Below the pieces are notes generated by a model, which saw only the letters and a program-made list of their open reading frames with translations, was not told where the DNA came from and searched no databases. A stretch of DNA of 64,000 nt. Origin: Diploscapter coronatus (Eukaryota > Nematoda > Chromadorea > Rhabditida > Rhabditidae). Both the position numbers and the translations under genes were made by a program. Of this stretch, positions 48,572 to 59,829 are shown piece after piece; positions within the stretch are counted from its first letter, which is position 1, and every line of letters starts with the position of its first letter. The stretch spans positions 17,747,249 through 17,811,248 of the forward strand of contig OZ038423.1 of assembly GCA_964036155.1 (NCBI GenBank), written 5' to 3'.

Positions 48572-51189
48572 TAATTCATTTATTTAACAATATGCATAGT
48601 GCTATAAAATTTTTCGATCTCATAATTTAGGAAGAGCACTGCGGTCACACAACAACTGCGCACTCATTTTCGAATGTATCTACTGGAGATGAATGCAGGT
48701 ATTCTTGTGATTCTATATTCACCATCACATGCGCCTCCTCTTTTCAAAGTCGATGAAAAAAGAAAAGCATAAATGACAATGCAAAATTAGTCAAATTGCG
48801 TTTCTTTTCTCTATTCATCATTCGATAAAGTAACAGAAAAATGCGAAAGAGTCAGATAAAATCGATAGAGCAAGAGTGAGACCAGTTAGAGAATCGATGC
48901 AACCAATTAGGCACTGCGTCTTTTTTAACCAGAGACGCCAAGCTCTGTCCCCTTACAAAAATGCGTTTTTGGTAGAAGCGTGGTAGTTTGAAGCAGGAAA
49001 TTTAGAAAGGAAGTGCCCTTCAAGCCCCAAATGGCTCAAATAGCACCATCTAGTTCGACGATAAACCTGATGAAATGGCCTATGCAAAAAGTTAGGTTAA
49101 AATATCCGCGCCCAATCAATATTTCATTGGTGAAAATGTTTCATTTGGGATGAGGGATTTTTCTAAGCTTATTTTTTCTTCGCAAGTGTTATTGACAGCC
49201 CTTATTATCATCATCTGTTTGTGCAAGAAATTTATCTCGAAATGCTATTTGGCATATCTACTTTGGGACCCTACTTTCCAACGCCTGCGCAACCGCGTTT
49301 GCATAAGGCTCGATTTACAGAGTGGGTAGACACCTCCTACTGTATTTACTCATTCTTTGGAAGTAGGAGGCGCATGTGGCCATTAAATTAAAAATTTGAA
49401 CTATTTATTGTAGAATTCAAATGACATGTACGGAGCCTGGTTCAACTATCTCAGTATATGTTGGAACTGTGCTTCTCAACGGTTGCTTCGATACACCAAG
49501 TGGTGCTGTATTTACTTGTGGTGCTGGAACGTGGATATGGATTGATGGAAACTTAGTTCGTCGAATTGCGACAGTTAATTGCATCACTCCAGCTAGTTAG
49601 TTGTTTCGATTCAAGTCAGACTTAGAGAGCGCTTTCGTCAGACGAAGAAAATATTATACAGGAGTAGATCACAAAAACGAAATTATATTTATTAGCCATT
49701 CTATGGAAATCTGTAGAATGGCTTGGCACAGCCCCAAAACTATTTCCCTGAAAATGGTTCCAAACAATGTAATCGAGGGTGGGGAATCCGAAAATCGAGG
49801 TCTCCGAGCTCGAGTGTGCGTTGTTTACGTTGCAGTAAATCGCGTTGGAAAAAAATCAAAAATCATTAAAACGGGTAAAACCGGCCAACACCTATATCAG
49901 TCGATTCAGCTCGATGAGATAAACAACTTTTGTTCTGAAATCTTCCGATCCAATGCTTACATAAAAAGTTATAGGCCGAAAAGTGCCAAAATTGTCAAAA
50001 TTGGCCAAAGCAACGACATTTTCGATCAGCACGCTCGTAAAACGCAAAAGATACCGCTAATTTTTGCAGATTATTATAGTCCAGTTCATTAGGAAAAGTT
50101 AGGTATATGATACTTGCCATGAAAGTGACTTATTTTTGAGAAATTAATTTTTCAAAACTCGCTCAAATGTCACTTTGAATAAAAATTTCTAAAAATTCAT
50201 ATCTCCCTGTGTGTGCACATTCTAGAATAAGTTCTGGAACAAAAGTGGATCAACTTGAAAAGCTCTACAAGATTTCATGGAAAACTCCAACTTTAACTCA
50301 AATTACCCTTGTAAATACAGTACGGGTATATAGGGTATCTTCGAGTAACTTTTTCTTACCAAAAATATTCTCCTAAAATTTCATTTTTATTTTTATCTTA
50401 TTCTCCCATTGAAGATCTACAAAATAAAAAAATAATCATGAAATTTCGTTAGAAATATAGGAAGTTATGAATTTTTTTAAATTTGCGTCAAAAAAGCATT
50501 ATGCTGAATTTGGTCGTTGCACTTCAAAAAATTCTGTAGCCCCAACGGTAATGATTTAGGGGTTGGCCTAATGATGAAAATTATTCATCATGTCATTCTA
50601 CACAACATACTGGAAGGACAGATTTTTCCAACGTCATTTACCCGTAAACTTAGTATTGATCCCCGAACGTTAAAAATGCGAAAGTTTGAAAAGTTTGCTA
50701 GTTTTAGTAGTTATCGTAGGAAAAAATGCAAAATAGTGAAGTAAACCGGTGAAATATAAGAAAAAAAGAAACGTGGTGGTTTTTCGTAATTGCCCATATC
50801 TTCGATTTTAAGAAGATATAATTTTAGGTCCATGCGAGGATTGCGTAATAGACACTGATCCCAACAGTTCTTCATGGTCGAATTTCGATTCATCGACTTG
50901 CAATAACGAAGATCCCAATGCTGGAGAACGCTATGCGCCAATCATCACTGATTTATCCAACTCAACGACTTGTGCCAAACAATTTTCTTGTGATTTTACA
51001 AATAACGATCTTCTGTTCGCGACCTATGACATTTCCGAACAGGAACAGGGTTGTTTTTACACGACTGTGACTAAGGGCTCCATCGACTATTCCATCACAA
51101 TCTACTGCAATACCAACGGAGTATATACAGATGAGGACAGCTCTGCCTATTTCCGCTCTATAGCTTGCAGAAATTCTTCAACAGTATAA
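48521..51189 (+). CDS. Two-domain DUF281-like secreted part
   Basis: Exons 48521-48567, 48631-48698, 49414-49595, 50828-51189 in phase. Domain 1: PCSTCSSTPPSAAIG, HCGHTTTAHSF, DECRIQMTCTEPG, LLNGCFDTPSG, FTCGAGTWIWIDG, RRIATVNC. Domain 2: PCEDCVIDTDPNSSS, STCNNEDP, TTCAKQFSCDFTNN, EQGCFYTT, IYCNTNGVYTDED, RSIACRNSS. The PCxxC start, C..xxC pair, a Cys before an aromatic-Gly turn and the closing I..V.C resemble nematode DUF281/C6-type repeats. The first exon begins in phase 1, so it can follow directly from the repeat exons (all end in phase 1) if the membrane exon is skipped; after the membrane exon the same bases instead encode DRAQLVARLLHQQRSE and stop. The stop at 49598-49600 overlaps a donor (GTTAGT) whose use joins domain 2 in phase. 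Either an alternative 3' half of the 45243 gene or a separate gene with an unseen first exon. Confidence 0.6.
49600..50820. mobile_element. Composite repeat DNA filling an intron
   Basis: The first part (about 49690-49900) matches the inside of the TTAA element at 56714-57571 (GGCTTGGCACAGCCCCAAAA, GGGTGGGGAATCCGAAAATCG). The second (about 50150-50700) matches arms of the CAGGGTGTTTCAAG family. A 163-codon frame spans the first part but lacks introns and motifs, and is most likely fortuitous or a remnant. Confidence 0.7.
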
Positions 51190-51491
51190 AGTGAAGAATA
51201 AATGATGAATTTTCTCATTAAAAATTATGTTCACTTTATAGGAGATTTTAGAAATTCTCTCTTCAATTTTCTTAGAGTCATCACCGTATCATTATTTTCA
51301 ATTTAGAAATCGTTCAGAATACTAATTACTACCAGCAAAATTGCTACTTTTCCTAACTGAAAATTGCCTAATAAATTGTTGATAAGAAACATAATGTAAA
51401 GATGTTTTTTTTTTTTTTCATTTTTTACTGTTTATTAAAGACTCAGGTTTACTATTTTTTGAAGGTTTTTGTTAAGACTCTTTTCCTACCT

Positions 51492-51924
51492 CACGCTGTT
51501 CCCCCCTTTCCAAAAAATGCCACTTGCTAATAAGAGGAAAAGAGGGGGGAAAGAAGAGGAAAGGGGTTTTTGCGCTCTGGCTTTATTCGTCGCTTACGAG
51601 GCTAACGCTAACTTTTATTCTCGTTTTTGTTTTCGCAATTTTCAGATTTCTCGTAATTTTCGTCATTTATTGGCCAATTATCTATTTTTTCGTGGCTAAT
51701 TGACTAATTACCGATAATTATTCAACTAATCACGAATAAAAAAATAATTGGCCAATTAAAACGGAAAAATCAAAAAATCGCGAAAACAAAAACGAGAATA
51801 AAAGTTGGCGTTAGTCTCGTAAGCGACGAGTAAAGCCAGAGCGCAAAAACCCCTTTCCTCTTCTTTCCCCCCTCTTTTCCTCTTATTAGCAAGTGGCATT
51901 TTTTGGAAAGGGGGGAACAGCGTG
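51492..51924. mobile_element. 433-bp hairpin element with 5-bp target duplication
   Basis: Ends CACGCTGTTCCCCCC and GGGGGGAACAGCGTG, flanked by TACCT (51487-51491 and 51925-51929). The arms contain GCGCTCTGGCTTTA and GTCGCTTACGAG with complements; the centre is AT-rich with CGATAATTA. CAC ends plus a 5-bp duplication are like Transib-type elements; this is inference. Confidence 0.88.
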
Positions 51925-52372
51925 TACCTTGAGTTGATTCACTTATGTCTATTTTCCAGAAAATTTTTTAAAATTAATTTCTCAAATTATATCAACTTCC
52001 TGATGAACTTTAACCACTTATTTGAAATATTCGAGAGCGAAGTAACAATAATGGCTTCGCGACTTCGACAACATTGAAGTAAACTGATTTCGGATGCAAA
52101 TCCGAGTGTCTGGCGATAGAGTCGATGGAATTAGCTCGAATTGAGGCCCTCAAAGAAACAACTAAACTTCCACGAAACGCTCCGAAAGCGAAGTATGAAA
52201 ATATAAACACTGATGCGATCAAGCATCAAACGATTTCATTAGATGCAGTTGTTGCTGGTTGTCTTCTCTAGAGCGAGTAATCATTTTATAAAAGCCTTGA
52301 ATAATTTAGATTTTAAAAGTTGTGATTTGTCGTGAAGGAAAGCTCATCATCGTCGAAGAAAGTCTATCTTAA

Positions 52373-54857
52373 GACGCGTTCTTTGAGTAACCCGAACAAA
52401 GGCCGGACAACTGCAAAAGTGTCTCGGATCCGAACCAAACTTATATGGTGGATACACCCATGGACCCTATTCACAAAAATGGGGAGATCAGGCCCTACCC
52501 CCAAAAGTGGGCGGAGCTAGGTGGGGGTCAAAGTTGAGTATTTTCACGATTTGATACCCCTCAGGGGGTATAAAGAAAACTTTTGCTATAAAAGATTTTC
52601 GAAAAATTTAAAAAGGATGAACATGGTCATGGAATGTACTTTCTAGAGACATATTGGTTTAGGGAGGTCAACTACTTGCTGGATGTGGGAGGGGTCCAAA
52701 AGCCAAAAGTGTTAAAAGTGGCAGTTTCAAAACATCCATTTTTTTTTTTTGCAGAAAATCGATTTTCTTAAAAACTTTTAGGAGTTTCAAAAATCTAATG
52801 TCATATTCAGATTCTACGTATCAAATTACCCTAAAATCAGTCCTAAAAGGCATGAATTAGGCGAGACACTTTTGAGAAACAGTCAAATGAGCATGACCTG
52901 AGGGTCGAATTTTACAAAACTGATCGGAAAAATTCAAACGATATACTAATCGATAGCCCTTGAAAAACTAAGCAACTTTTGTGAAGACACTACATGGTTA
53001 TCTATTATGGTATGGGGGTGATACCTCAAAAACCAAAACTTAATGTCAATTTTCAAGAAAATGATACGCACGCTATTCCCTCCTTACCAAAAGAGAGACA
53101 CTTGGCTAGAAGAGAGAAAAAGATTTTGCGCTCTGGCTTTACTCGTCGCTTGGCGAGTCCAAATTCGCCATTTATTTTCGTCCGTTTTCTCGATTTCTTC
53201 GTTTTAATTGCCTAATTATTTATTTTTTCGTGATTAGCTAACTAATTATCGATAATCTCAGGAGGCCTCGCTCACTGCCGCTTATAAGGACGCTTCCAGC
53301 CGCCACAGACCTGTCCCAACCTGGAAAATTAGATAAGTTTTTCTGCGGCGGTTTTGAAGCGGCAATGAGCGAGGCCTTCTAAAATTATCGATAATTAGTT
53401 AACTAATCACGAAAAATGATAATTGGGCAATTTAAAACGAAAAAATCGAAAAATCAAGAAATGAGAATAAAACTTGACGCTAGTCCCGTAAGCGGCGAGT
53501 AAAGTCAGAGCGCAAAATCTTTTTCTCTCTTCTAGCCAAGTGTCTCTCTTTTGGTAAGGAGGGAATAGCGTGATACGAGAATATTTTCATAGGCAGTCTA
53601 CCAGAATTTGAGCTCAAATTGAATCTAGAGACATCTATTATTTATTTTCATTCAATTTGAAGTCGAACAACACCAAACATGGTATGGTATCAAATGGTAG
53701 CGACCCATATGGCCAAGTTACCATTTGGTAACCAATACCCATCATGTTATATACCAAACGAAAGCCTTTATCGAGCTGAGTAATATGCTGGAAACCGCTT
53801 GAAAAACAGATTAGTCTATCCCTTTTATGGTCATTTGAAAATACCCCATTTTTGGTCTTTTTCAACAGGTGGTTATAGTCAATTACAATGATGGTATAAT
53901 GAAACCACTGATTGAAATTGATAGAAATGGACTCGAATATTACTCTCCAGTCGATTTCGAGTCGATTGATACCCATTTTGGTATAGTATCACTCGGGTAC
54001 CATATGGGTGGTATACCATGGACCCATGTGGTAACATGATAAAGTGATAGCACGGTACTCTACGAACCAAAAATGAAGTATTGCCCTTAATACGCTATAT
54101 TCCGAAAAGATTTTTCGAATTCGTTTGATTTTCGAAAAGTTATGAATTTGTGAATATTTTTGTCGTTTTCGTGTGTATGACCATTCAAGCTCCCATACCA
54201 CGCATACCATAATAAATAGCCATGAGGTGTCTTCACAAAAGTTGCTCAGCTTTTCATTCTCTATCGATTGGTATATGATTTGGGAATCTGTCACTCATTT
54301 TTAAAAATTCGGCCCTCGGACCACGTGCATTTAACCGTTTTTTTCTCAAAAGTGGCATACCTAACCTATCTATTTTATGACTGATTTTAGGGTAATTTGA
54401 TACGTAGAATCTGAATATAGCATTAGATTTTTGGAACTCGCCTTAAACTTTTCAGGAAAATCGATTTTATGCAAAAAATGCATATTTTGAAACTGCCATT
54501 TTTGACGCTTTTTGACTTTGGGACCCCTTCAACTTCAAGCAAGTGGCTGACCCCCTAAACCAATATATTTTTAGAAAGTACATTCCATGACCATGTTCAT
54601 CCTTTTTAAATTTTTCGAAAATCTTTCATAGCAAAAAAGTTTTCTTTATACCCCCTGAGGGGTATCAAATCGTGAAAATGCTCAACTTTGACCCCCACCT
54701 AGCCCCGCCCACTTTTGGGGGCGGGACCTGATCTCCCCATTTTTGTGATTAAGGCCCATGGGTGTATCCACCATATAAGTTTGGTTAGGATCCGAGATAC
54801 TTTTGCAGTTGTCCGGCTACTCTTTATATTTTGTTTGGGTTATTCAAAGAATGCGTC
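52373..54857. mobile_element. TTAA foldback element, 2.5 kb, with nested insertion
   Basis: Ends GACGCGTTCTTTGAGTAACC and, at the right, the complement of GACGCATTCTTTGAATAACC, flanked by TTAA (52369-52372 and 54858-54861). The arms contain AAAAGTGGGCGG(G)GCTAGG and complement. The centre has repeated CCATATGGT and CATGGT motifs. A hairpin element is inserted at 53069-53572. No transposase frame. Related copies: 57576-58820, and fragments at 30742-31740 and 32640-32870. Confidence 0.88.
53069..53572. mobile_element. 504-bp hairpin element nested in the foldback element
   Basis: Ends CACGCTATTCCCTCC and GGAGGGAATAGCGTG, flanked by ATACG (53064-53068 and 53573-53577). The fragment at 30742-31740 has the same flanks with a single ATACG and no insert, giving the empty site. 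Related to 51492-51924. Its own centre contains a further small hairpin at about 53263-53390 (GGCCTCGCTCACTGCCGCTT and near-complement). Confidence 0.92.
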
Positions 54858-55686
54858 TTAAGCATAAAAAAGAGTGAACGAGAGGAAAAGAGTTTTTGAG
54901 ACATAAAAATATTATTGATCAGTAATTTACCAAAATTTTCTCAAGTTTGAATAAAATTTCGAAACTCTTTGCAGCATAGAGTCGCAGATGTTATTGAAAC
55001 TTAAGGCTTTAGTACCCAAATGAAACGTTAGATTAAAAATGTTAAAGTATCTGAAATTAGGGGTGTTTGGATAAAATTTACCATAGTAACAATAATTTTT
55101 TTCGCTCTAAAGCTGTGAGGAGTTCATTTTTCTGTATCTTTATATCTTCTATTTTACCTAAATCTCTAATATTCCTCTAACTTTCATACTTAAAACGAAG
55201 ATTGAATTCACTATTTAGCATGGTAACAGAAGATAAAGTTTGTCAGCTAAATGTTTCAGCAAAGTATGAACGCGCCCTAACTCTCGCCCCCGAGAAATAG
55301 TAAAGAGGTAGATAGAGAGAAAAAGAGGGATAGACGTCGGTCTTTACTTATTACTAATTTCTCTAAAAGCTGAGCGGGACCCAAGTAAAATTACGAATTC
55401 GTAAATTTTTCAAGAATGGAAATTTAACATATTTACGAGCTTTAAGTGTGAAAATTCGGCATTTTGAAAAATTGATTTACGAACTCGTAATTTTACTTGG
55501 GTCCCGCCCCTGGTATTTCATTTCAAAATTTATTTGTTACGTTCTATGATTTATTTTGAATTTCGTAAAGAGACTTGCATAATTCGTCAAATTATTATTT
55601 TATGCCATCTTTTAGGGAATCATAATTATTTTTTAGATTGTTTGGAAACTGAAAAATAATGTGACCAAGGAGTATAGCCAATCACA

Positions 55687-58600
55687 ATGGCTACAGTTCT
55701 TTCTCCCAAATTAACCCTACCATATTTACAGGTAATATTTTATCAAGTTTTTGCAAAAGGATGAGCTAATTAGTCAAAAAAATGTTTAAAAATCTGAAAT
55801 TCATCAAAATATTTTATTTTAGAGCAAATTCAAAAGAAAATGATGGGGTAAAATGTCTTTTGAGATTGAAAGCACACTGCTTTGAAAAACTTGATAATAA
55901 TATTATTTTGGTGCAAAAGTCGTGTTAGGAGAATGTGAACACGCTACTGTGAAGTACTGACAGAACTTTTGCACCAGCATAATATATTGATTAGTTGTCT
56001 CTAGCGATTCGTCAGATTCTACAGCTAAATTATTATTTTCAGACGAGCATCTATGTCACGATGGAAATCATTTTCCTCGTTTTCGTAGCGAAAAGTACCT
56101 TGTGGTATGTAAACTCTCAAGATCCTATCGATATCCCGCCGCTATCGGAAAATGCTACGATAGATGAACGGCATGACAGGGAGACGCTGAGCAACGACAG
56201 AATCGTCTTCAAACTAATTATCCAAACTGTTTCTTTGGTAAGTTGATTTTACAAGATAAGTTTCAACCTCGACTTATCAAACCACGAAATTGGCGATTTA
56301 CTTTTGGGCTTGAAAATCAAAGAGCTTTTTTCAAGCAACATATTCTATTATGTAATCTTTTTCGATAATCATGACTTGAAAGTGCCATATTTCAAACGGA
56401 TTTTTATGTTTACTTATTCATGAAACCATGAAACACTGGAGCTTCTAAAATATTTTAAAAAATACTTTAGAATTAAATTTAAAATTTCACTTGCCCTATA
56501 AAAATAAATTAGCCATTTTCAGCTTATTGTGTTCGCACTCACTTATGTTCTGATTATTTGGAGAGAACCCTCTTGGCGGATGGTCGCATTAGTTGAATTA
56601 ATCTATGTAAGAATTATAAGATAAAACAATTTACAATTTAGAACTTACAACATTTGAAAAATATAAGATATCTGCCTAAATCATATACATCATTTGGGAA
56701 TCAAAATTATTAAGACGGACTGCGAGTACTTTGTTCCTACAAGTGAGCACTTTGTTACCAAAAGCATTTTGATTAACAAAAAGGCTAGTAAATTATGCCG
56801 AATCATTGTTTAACATTATAAAGCATCGATATTACCGATATTTCAACCTTTTATTAGGTTATTTGAGCGAGTAGACGATGGTATTCATTTATGACATGCT
56901 ATTTGTAAGAATCGAGTATGGGATTGGTACCCAAGAAGTCAATCCCCAAATTTTGAGCTGATATTTGGTACCCGAGGGTTTTCGACTACGCTGATTATGA
57001 ATTTGACGGTTAAAATACGATCCGATCACTTGTTCCGCATGTTCAGGAAGGGCCGCATCCAGTCGTTTTTAAAAATTCTATTTTTGTTATTCGGCATGAG
57101 AAAAATAAAAATTCGGTATCAAAATGCTCACAGAGAAGAGCTGAGCACGATTCTGAAAGGGTCTCGTCGAGACGAAGCGTTTGATACCAAATTTGACCTG
57201 TTTAGATGCTTCCTAACGATTTTCGAATTTTCGAGTACGACCTTCGCCACAGCGTAAACAACGCACATCCGAGCTCCGGAACCTCGATTTTCGGATTCTC
57301 CACCCTCAATTACATTGTCTGGACCCATTCCCGGGAAAATAGTTTTGGGGCTGTGCCAAGCCATTCTAGCGATTTCCATAGAATGGCTGATAAATGAATA
57401 CCATCGTCTACTCGCTCAAATAACCTAATAAAAGGTTAAAATATCGGTAATATCGATGCTTTATAATGTTAAACAATGATTCGGCATAATTTACTAGCCT
57501 TTTTGTTAATCAAAATGCTTTTGGGAACAAAGTGCTCACTTTTTTCTTTGGTAACAAAGTACTCGCAGCCATTAAGACGCATTCTTTGAGTAACCCGAAT
57601 AAAGGCCGGACAACTGCAAAAGTGTCTCGGATCCGAACCAAACTTATATGGTGGATACACCCATGGACCCTAACCACAAAAATGGGGAGATCAGGTCCCG
57701 GCCCCAAAAGTGGGCGGGGCTAGGTGGGGGTCAAAGTCGTGCATTTTCACAATTTGACTGTCAACGGGAGGTACAAAGAAAACTTTTTTGCTATAATAGA
57801 TATTCGAAAAATTTAAAAAAGGATGAACACAACCATGGAATGTACTTTCTGAAAATATAATGGTTTAGGGGGTCAGTCACTTGCTGGGTATGGGAGGGGG
57901 TCCCAAAGTCAGAAGTGTTAAAAATGGCAGTTTCAAAACATGCATATTTTGCATAAAATCGATTTTCCTGAAGAAGTTTAGGAGGAGTTCCAAAAATCTG
58001 ATGCTATATTCGAATTCTACGTATCAAATTATCCTAAAATCAGTCATAAAATAGATAGGTTAGGTATGCCACTTTTGAGAAAAAAAACGGTTAAATGAAC
58101 ATGGTTCGAGGGTCGAATTTTCAAAAATGAGTGACAGATTCCCAAATCATATACCATTCGGTAGAGCTCACCAAACTGAGCAACTTTTGTGAAGACACCT
58201 CATGGCTATTTATTATGGTATGCGTGGTATGGGAGCTTGAATGGTCATACACACGAAAATGACAAAAATCTTCAAAAATTCATTACTTTTCGAAAATCAA
58301 ACGAATTCGAAAAATCTTTTCGGAATATAGCGTATTAAGGGCAATACTTCATTTTTGGTTCGTAGAGTACCGTGCTATCACTTTATCATGTTACCACATG
58401 GGTCCATGGTATACCACCCATATGGTACCCGAGTGGTACTATACCAAAATGGGTATCATTCGACTCGAAATCGACTGGAGAATAATATTCAAGTCCATTT
58501 CTACCAAATACAGCAAGTGACTGACCCCCTAAACCATTATATTTTTAGAAAGTACATTCCATGGCCATGTTCATCCTTTTTAAATTTTTCGAAAATCTTT

Positions 58601-59092
58601 TATAACAAAAAAGTTTTCTTGGTACTCCCTGAGGGGTGCCAAATCGCAAAAATCACGAACTTTGACCCCCACCTAGCCCCGCCCACTTTTGGGGGCGGGA
58701 CCTGATCTCCTCATTTTTGTGACTAGGGCCCATGGGTGTATCCACCATATAAGTTTGGTTAGGATCCGGGACACTTTTGCAGTTGTCCGGCCTTTATTCG
58801 GGTTACTCAAAGAATGCGTCTTAAGAGCGATAATTGAAGTATTCCATAAACAAGCAGTATGGTAAAATTAGAATTTCTTTATCATTCAAATGTTTAATAC
58901 CATTAACATATTTTAGTTTTCCAAAGTTAATTTCTATGAATAATTTAAACTAAAAATAATATGCGATTTCCAGTTTTCCTATATTTAAGGTTAATTAATT
59001 AATTATTTCAGTTTCTGTTCTATCTGGACGCAGTCATCTTGTTCTTTCGATATTTCATTTGGCCTGGGTCTAGTGTTCAAAGTATTTATTAA
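55687..59092 (+). CDS. Small membrane protein with about four helices
   Basis: Four exons in phase 0: 55687-55731, 56043-56237, 56523-56606, 59012-59092 (134 residues). The order is a short N-terminus (MATVLSPKLTLPYLQ), helix 1 (VTMEIIFLVFVAKSTLWYV), a hydrophilic loop with NATIDERHDRETLSNDR (one N-glycosylation sequon), helix 2 (IVFKLIIQTVSLLIVF into LTYVLII), WREPSWRMVALVELIY, and a last hydrophobic stretch FLFYLDAVILFFRYFIW. No family was recognised; it resembles four-pass or receptor-fragment proteins in size only. The first intron carries a small mariner-like MITE and the last (2.4 kb) two complete TTAA foldback elements. An upstream exon is possible. Confidence 0.55.
55898..55986. mobile_element. 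Mariner-like MITE
   Basis: TATTATTTTGGTGCAAAAGT on the left and its near complement ACTTTTGCACCAGCATAATA on the right, about 89 bp in total. GGTGCAAAAGT ends are typical of mariner elements. Confidence 0.7.
56714..57571. mobile_element. TTAA foldback element, second type
   Basis: Left end GACGGACTGCGAGTACTTTG, right end the complement of TGGCTGCGAGTACTTTG, flanked by TTAA (56710-56713 and 57572-57575). Arms of about 180 bp pair closely (ACGATGGTATTCATT, GATATTACCGATATTT and complements). The interior matches part of the repeat in the intron at 49600-50820. The right TTAA is shared with the next element. Confidence 0.85.
57576..58820. mobile_element. TTAA foldback element, 1.25 kb
   Basis: Ends GACGCATTCTTTGAGTAACC and its exact complement, flanked by TTAA (57572-57575 and 58821-58824). 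The arms and centre match 52373-54857, but without the nested insertion and with a shorter middle. It abuts the element at 56714-57571, with a single TTAA between them. Confidence 0.9.
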
Positions 59093-59194
59093 CAATATTC
59101 AAATTTTGTTGCATTAGAAAGGCCATTACGAAAAGTCACTAGGCTAGAAAACACCGTATTTCGGTCCAGAAAAGGGGATGGGTGAGCTTAGTGC

Positions 59195-59815
59195 TTTACT
59201 AACAAGGAGTGCTCAACATAGGAAGCGCCTAATTCCGGAAACGGCCCATACCATCTGGTAGCCCAGGTCATGAGCTGCTCAACGGTACCAATTTTACCTG
59301 CCCATACGGGCGTTACGCTGTAAACGACGGACGGAAAGTGCATTTTCCAGGTCTGTTGTCGCACAACATTTTCAAAAATTCATAGTTCCCTGTGTGTGCA
59401 TATTCTAGAATAAGTTCCAGAACAAAAGTTGACCACTTGAAGAGCTCTACAATATTTCATGGAAAACTCCGACGTTAACTCACATTACACTTGTAAGCAC
59501 AGTACGGGTATATAGGGTAACTTCGGATAACTTTTTCCTGTCAAAATTAATTTCTAAAAAATTTCTTTATATTTTTACTTTATTCTTCTACTCAAGATCT
59601 ACAAAATAAAAAAATAATCATGAAATTTGGTTCAGAAATAAGGAAGTTATGAATTTTTGAAAATGTTGTGCGACAACAGACCTGGAAAATGCACTTTCCG
59701 TCCGTCGTTTACAGCGTAACGCCCGTATGGGCAGGTAAGATTGGTACCGTTGGGCAGCTCATGACCTGGGCTACCAGATGGTATGGGCCGTTTCCGGAAT
59801 TAGGCGCTTCCTATG
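59195..59815. mobile_element. Hairpin element
   Basis: The left arm from CAAGGAGTGCTCAACATAGG and the right arm ending CCTATGTTGAGCACCCCTTG are complementary over about 200 bp (GACGGACGGAAAGTGCATTT and complement). The interior matches the half element at 19518-19995. No clear target duplication. Confidence 0.8.
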
Positions 59816-59829
59816 TTGAGCACCCCTTG

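Noticed and set aside
49601..50092. 163-codon intronless reading frame as a gene
   Set aside because: It lies wholly in repeat DNA, shares sequence with the inside of a foldback element at 57.1-57.4 kb, has no motif, and sits in an intron between well-phased exons.
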